Shown: in pieces, positions 60,450 to 64,000 of the stretch | How the letters are laid out: each line of letters starts with the position of its first letter | Numbering within the stretch: position 1 is the first letter of the stretch | Assembly (NCBI GenBank): GCA_009910795.1 | Contig: VMEE01000095.1 | Location: 48,938 to 112,937, forward strand | DNA length: 64,000 nt | Direction of reading: 5' to 3' | DNA from: Dehalobacter sp. CP | GTDB taxonomy: Bacteria > Bacillota_B > Desulfitobacteriia > Desulfitobacteriales > Syntrophobotulaceae | Program-made: the position numbers and the translations under genes | Notes under the pieces: generated by a model | Database searches by the model: none | Told to the model about the DNA's origin: nothing | What the model saw: the letters and a program-made list of their open reading frames with translations, nothing else

Positions 60450-61583
60450 TTAACTCTTTGGATACAGTAAATTTAGCGACTCATGCAATGCGTCAGCTGA
60501 AACAGAGGATGATCCTTTTATTACACCTTCCAGGAAAGCTTTGTTACTCAGGCTCATCGTATCTTCCGGCTTGGTTTCCAATGCCAAGCTATTGTAGTAT
60601 AAGGCTTCTTTGGGATGCCCCACCCGGTAATAGCACGAACAAAGCTCCGTATAAGGGATAAAGTCCCAACAATCATGTTCAACCATGCTCCATGTTTGGT
60701 TTGGTTTTTTCAATTTAGTAGCCAGTTCAAACCAAAAAATGGCCTTTTTATAATCTTCTCTGCTCTTATAATAATAACCAAGCCTGCAGCAAACTTCAGC
60801 CCGCGGTGTATCGTACTTAAAACTTTTGTGCAGGGAATCCAGCACTTTGTCATGGTTGTTTTGGGCAGCATAGCAAATAGCCAACCGGATACACGCATCC
60901 AGATAATAGAGCATAATATCTTCACTGCCGTCTAACAGATTCTCAAAATAGTGGATGGCCTCGGCAAATCTTCCGCAATTAAAAAGTTCTCTCGCAAAAT
61001 AGTAAAGATTTCTGACATTTAACTTTTTCCCCTCAGCCAGTATTTTTTCATAAATGCTCAAATTCCTTGGCGAATTGCACTTTAGGCCCGTATGACAGAT
61101 ACAGATATCTGTCGTTAAAATTTCACCGTTAAAATCCAAGTACTCGTGCACCGGCTCCCGCCACTGGAAATTCTTGCTCCTCTTAACCAGGCGTTCCCTA
61201 TAAAAAGTTGAAATAGAGTCACCTATTACCCCGGTGTTCACACAATACTTCATCAGCACAACATCCACATTGGGATTAAGCACATGCTTCAATTGCATCA
61301 GGGCAAGCTGGTCATGATTTTTCAGGAGATCATCGGCATCCAGCCACAAGATATAATCCATACTAGCCTTGGCAAAAGAAAAATTCCTGGCAGCCGCAAA
61401 ATCGTCCGTCCAATCCCAGTCATAGATTCTAGCCTGGTACAAACAAGCAATTTCCTTGCTTTTATCGTCCGACCCGGTATCCACCACGATAATTTCATCT
61501 ACAATATTCTTCACACAATTAAGGACATTGGGCAGATGTTCTTCTTCATTTTTGACGATCATACATAAGCTGATGGTAATCAT
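60450..61583 (-). CDS. GT2 glycosyltransferase fused to TPR repeats
   Basis: 377 residues from the ATG at 61581-61583 (GAGGAGG five bases upstream). Residues 1-200 form a GT-A domain with ISLCMIVKNEEEHLP, VVDTGSDDKS and the DxD-containing ILWLDADD. From about 205 the chain carries TPR repeats (NLYYFARELFNCGRFAEAI, ACIRLAICYAAQNNHDKVL, RLGYYYKSREDYKKAI and more). This is the SunS/TPR-glycosyltransferase type that attaches sugars to peptides or proteins. It is a strong candidate for glycosylation of the repeat protein encoded next to it. Confidence 0.88.
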   Translation of the reverse strand: MITISLCMIVKNEEEHLPNVLNCVKNIVDEIIVVDTGSDDKSKEIACLYQARIYDWDWTDDFAAARNFSFAKASMDYILWLDADDLLKNHDQLALMQLKHVLNPNVDVVLMKYCVNTGVIGDSISTFYRERLVKRSKNFQWREPVHEYLDFNGEILTTDICICHTGLKCNSPRNLSIYEKILAEGKKLNVRNLYYFARELFNCGRFAEAIHYFENLLDGSEDIMLYYLDACIRLAICYAAQNNHDKVLDSLHKSFKYDTPRAEVCCRLGYYYKSREDYKKAIFWFELATKLKKPNQTWSMVEHDCWDFIPYTELCSCYYRVGHPKEALYYNSLALETKPEDTMSLSNKAFLEGVIKGSSSVSADALHESLNLLYPKS

Positions 61584-61658
61584 AGCACCCTCCTCTTTGC
61601 TACTATATTCAAATGCCAAACGATAAGGAACATTTTTCAATTCTTATTTGATATAAAC

Positions 61659-61689
61659 ATCCGGCCAGCGTGTTTATTGCTGACCGGAT
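61659..61689 (-). terminator. Hairpin after the repeat protein gene
   Basis: ATCCGGTCAGC pairs with GCTGGCCGGAT (61679-61689 with 61659-61669; one G-T) around nine bases on the minus strand. It is followed by a weak T-run only, so it may be a terminator or a transcript-end hairpin between the repeat gene and the glycosyltransferase gene. Confidence 0.5.
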
Positions 61690-61747
61690 GAAAAATGACT
61701 TTGATTTTCTGCCGGTTAATGAAGTTTTCCATCAACGCGTTTTGTTA

Positions 61748-64000
61748 TTAGGGTAATAACGGTACAAATTCACCTGCTCTAAAGGTATTCGCCGGACTCA
61801 ATTCCCCATTGGCCAGCCGGAAAGCCGACCAAATATAGATCCCATCCTGGACATTGGTTAGTGTAACCTCATACCTATTCAAGACTGTTGCATTAAGATT
61901 CAAACTAGCAAATTCTATTACATTGCCTGGCCCAATGGTCAGTAGCGTTGGCGTCCCAAGTGCCGAAATCCCCGTGCCTGAAGAAAAATCAAAGACCGTA
62001 AGCGTTACACTGACAGTAGCTGCTGTATTGTTCAAAACCTCGACGTAAAAATCATCATTATTATTTGGGTTATCCCGTTGAGCAATACCGGTGGTCAAAT
62101 CCTGACTAAAACTTTGTTTCAATATTTGGAATACTTCGGTTTTGATTTCTTCTAAACCAAAGGTCGGGCTATAAATAGCCGTGTAGATCCCTTCGACCAG
62201 GGTCCCGATACTGAAGACTTCGGTCTTAATCTCCGCTAAACCAAACGTCGGGCTATAGACTGCTGTATAGATTGCTTCGATAAATGTGCTCCCGGACAAA
62301 TTTTCTACTGTCGTGAAAATGGCTTCAACCAAGGTTCCAATTGAAAATACTTCTGTCTTAATCTCGGCTAACCCAAATGTTGGACTGAACACTGCTCCTT
62401 CGATCGCTGCCACTTCAGACTTGATCTCACCTAAACTGAAGGTTGAGCTTACTAAAGTCGTGTAGATTCCTTCGACCAGGGTGCCAATACTGAACACTTC
62501 CGTCTTGATCTCCGCTAACCCAAACGTCGGGCTAAACACCGCTCCTTCAATCGCTGCTACTTCAGATTTGATCTCACCTAAACTGAAGGTTGAGCCTACT
62601 AAGGTCGTGTAGATCCCTTCAACCAGGGTACCAATGCTGAACACTTCGGTCTTGATCTCTGCCAACCCAAACGTCGGACTGAAGACTGCTCCTTCGATCG
62701 CTGCTACTTCGGATTTGATCTCACCTAGGCTGAACGTTGAGCTTACTAAAGTCGTGTAGATCCCTTCGACCAGGGTGCCAATGCTGAAGACTTCTGTCTT
62801 GATCTCAGCCAAACCAAATGTCGGACTAAACACTGCTCCTTCAATCGCGGCTACTTCTGATTTGATCTCACCTAGGCTGAACGTTGAGCTTACTAAAGTG
62901 GTGTAGATCCCTTCAACTAGCGTGCCGATACTGAATACTTCCGTCTTGATCTCGGCCAATCCAATCGTCGGACTAAACACTGCTCCTTCAATCGCTGCTA
63001 CTTCAGATTTGATCTCACCTAAGCTAAAGGTTGAGCTTACCAAGGTCGTGTAAATTCCTTCGACCAGGGTGCCAATGCTGAACACTTCGGTTTTAATCTC
63101 AGCTAATCCGAACGTCGGGCTGAACACTGCTCCCTCAATCGCTGCTACTTCGGACTTGATTTCCTGCAGGCTGAAGGTTGAGCTTACCAAAGTCGTGTAA
63201 ATTCCTTCGACCAGAGTGCCGATACTGAATACTTCTGTCTTGATCTCCGCCAACCCAAATGTCGGACTGAACACTGCTCCTTCGATTGCTGCCACTTCGG
63301 ATTTGATCTCACCTAAACTGAATGTTGAGCCTACTAAGGTCGTGTAGATGCCTTCAACCAGGGTCCCAATACTGAAGACCTCGGTCTTGATCTCCGCCAA
63401 ACCGAATGTCGGACTGAATACCGCTCCTTCAATCGCGGCGACCTCGGATTTGATCTCTGCTAACCCAAAGGTTGCTCCGATGATGCTCGTATAGATGCTC
63501 TCCAGCAGTGTGCCAATACTAAATACTTCCGTCTTAATCTCTGCCAAACCGAATGTCGGGCTGAATACCGCTCCTTCAATCGCTGCTACTTCGGATTTGA
63601 TCTCACCTAAACTGAATGTTGAGCTTACTAAGGTCGTGTAAATTCCTTCGACTAACGTGCCAATGCTGAATACTTCCGTCTTAATCTCAGCTAACCCAAA
63701 TGTCGGACTAAACACTGCTCCTTCGATTGCGGCGACCTCGGATTTGATTTCTGCTAATCCAAAGGTTGCACCGATGATGCTCGTGTAGATACTCTCAATC
63801 AGAGTACCAATACTAAACACTTCGGTCTTAATCTCTGCCAATCCAAATGTCGGGCTGAACACTGCTCCTTCGATTGCGGCGACCTCGGATTTGATCTCTG
63901 CTAACCCAAAGGTTGCACCGATGATGCTCGTGTAGATACTCTCAATCAGAGTACCAATACTAAACACTTCGGTCTTAATCTCTGCCAATCCAAACGTCGG
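61748..64000 (-). CDS. Large tandem-repeat surface protein (5' end beyond window)
   Basis: 750 residues are visible and the frame continues off the right edge. The N-terminal 540 visible residues are eleven copies of a 49-residue unit (FGLAEIKTEVFSIGTL, then a variable LVEGIYTTLVSST, then FSLGEIKSEVAAIEGAV). Two shortened copies follow (44 and 28 residues). Each unit has amphipathic helical/strand halves with regularly placed Glu and Lys, which suggests a long fibre. The C-terminal ~135 residues form a strand-rich domain (NNTAATVSVTLTVFDFSSGT and LTNVQDGIYIWSAF), probably a trimerisation or attachment tip. No membrane segment is seen. Context suggests a glycosylated exosporium or surface filament. 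Confidence 0.85.
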   Translation of the reverse strand, partial: PTFGLAEIKTEVFSIGTLIESIYTSIIGATFGLAEIKSEVAAIEGAVFSPTFGLAEIKTEVFSIGTLIESIYTSIIGATFGLAEIKSEVAAIEGAVFSPTFGLAEIKTEVFSIGTLVEGIYTTLVSSTFSLGEIKSEVAAIEGAVFSPTFGLAEIKTEVFSIGTLLESIYTSIIGATFGLAEIKSEVAAIEGAVFSPTFGLAEIKTEVFSIGTLVEGIYTTLVGSTFSLGEIKSEVAAIEGAVFSPTFGLAEIKTEVFSIGTLVEGIYTTLVSSTFSLQEIKSEVAAIEGAVFSPTFGLAEIKTEVFSIGTLVEGIYTTLVSSTFSLGEIKSEVAAIEGAVFSPTIGLAEIKTEVFSIGTLVEGIYTTLVSSTFSLGEIKSEVAAIEGAVFSPTFGLAEIKTEVFSIGTLVEGIYTTLVSSTFSLGEIKSEVAAIEGAVFSPTFGLAEIKTEVFSIGTLVEGIYTTLVGSTFSLGEIKSEVAAIEGAVFSPTFGLAEIKTEVFSIGTLVEGIYTTLVSSTFSLGEIKSEVAAIEGAVFSPTFGLAEIKTEVFSIGTLVEAIFTTVENLSGSTFIEAIYTAVYSPTFGLAEIKTEVFSIGTLVEGIYTAIYSPTFGLEEIKTEVFQILKQSFSQDLTTGIAQRDNPNNNDDFYVEVLNNTAATVSVTLTVFDFSSGTGISALGTPTLLTIGPGNVIEFASLNLNATVLNRYEVTLTNVQDGIYIWSAFRLANGELSPANTFRAGEFVPLLP
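62162..63994 (-). repeat. Array of 147 bp tandem repeats in the surface protein gene
   Basis: Eleven in-frame units of 147 bp (62378-63994) followed by units of 132 bp and 84 bp (62162-62377). Protein identity between units is very high, whereas the DNA varies mostly at third codon positions, showing selection on the protein. Two sequence versions alternate at the variable segment: SSTFSLGE-type and GATFGLAE-type. The array extends beyond the window. Confidence 0.92.

Noticed and set aside
62162..63994. CRISPR array
   Set aside because: The repeats are 147 bp, in frame and translated, with no unique spacers, so they are protein repeats.

Overview
The window looks like chromosome, or a large integrated element, of an anaerobic low-to-mid-GC Firmicute. 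A spore-forming member of the Peptococcaceae/Desulfitobacterium-Desulfosporosinus group is my best guess. The reasons are strong AGGAGG-type ribosome binding sites, T4SS genes of the clostridial CD1107-CD1115 type, oxygen/nitrosative-stress genes of anaerobes (rubredoxin, hybrid cluster protein, hemerythrins, Fnr-type regulator), a Spo0E-like protein and a CgeB-like protein. No rRNA, tRNA, integrase or transposase was found.

Region 1 (1-8615, minus strand) is a Tad/Flp-type pilus operon read right to left: CpaB (SAF), TadZ, TadA ATPase, TadB, TadC, two tiny Flp-like pilins, two TadE-like pseudopilins, a prepilin peptidase, a small protein, a Pro/Glu-rich lipoprotein and a radical SAM enzyme cut by the window edge.

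Region 2 (8709-40425, almost all minus strand) is the backbone of a conjugative element: ParA, ParB, small genes, a 2421-aa methylase-helicase, a TOPRIM protein, MobC and relaxase with a hairpin-rich oriT candidate just upstream, VirD4, a Maff2/VirB2-like protein, VirB6, PrgI, VirB4 and an NlpC/P60 wall hydrolase. The pilus operon follows the hydrolase on the same strand with a gap of only 93 bp, so conjugation machinery and Tad pilus look like one module. At least six backbone genes have an intrinsic-terminator-like hairpin directly in front of their ribosome binding site.

Cargo in or beside the element is rich in conflict systems: an AAA ATPase plus AlbA_2 (Schlafen-type) pair inserted in opposite orientation between VirB2-like and VirB6 genes; an AbiEi/AbiEii toxin-antitoxin pair; an unnamed operon of a PD-(D/E)XK-like nuclease, a GIY-YIG-like protein and an unknown protein; an ABC-three-component (ABC-3C) system with a Cap4-like nuclease; and a 1100-aa SF2 helicase.

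Region 3 (about 47.5-55.5 kb) looks like host chromosome: two hemerythrins, rubredoxin, hcp, an HD protein, a cupin, a PAS-GGDEF cyclase, a ferritin-like protein, a membrane 4Fe-4S protein and a divergent Crp/Fnr regulator, then a truncated DUF255 thioredoxin-like gene. Palindromes sit at the expected activator distance before the rubredoxin/hcp genes and before the 4Fe-4S gene.

Region 4 (55.8-64 kb) appears to make surface or spore-coat structures: a DUF3494 protein, a clostripain-like protease, a methyltransferase, a CgeB-like glycosyltransferase, a Cys-containing structural protein, a GT2-TPR glycosyltransferase and a large protein made of 49-residue tandem repeats that runs off the right edge.
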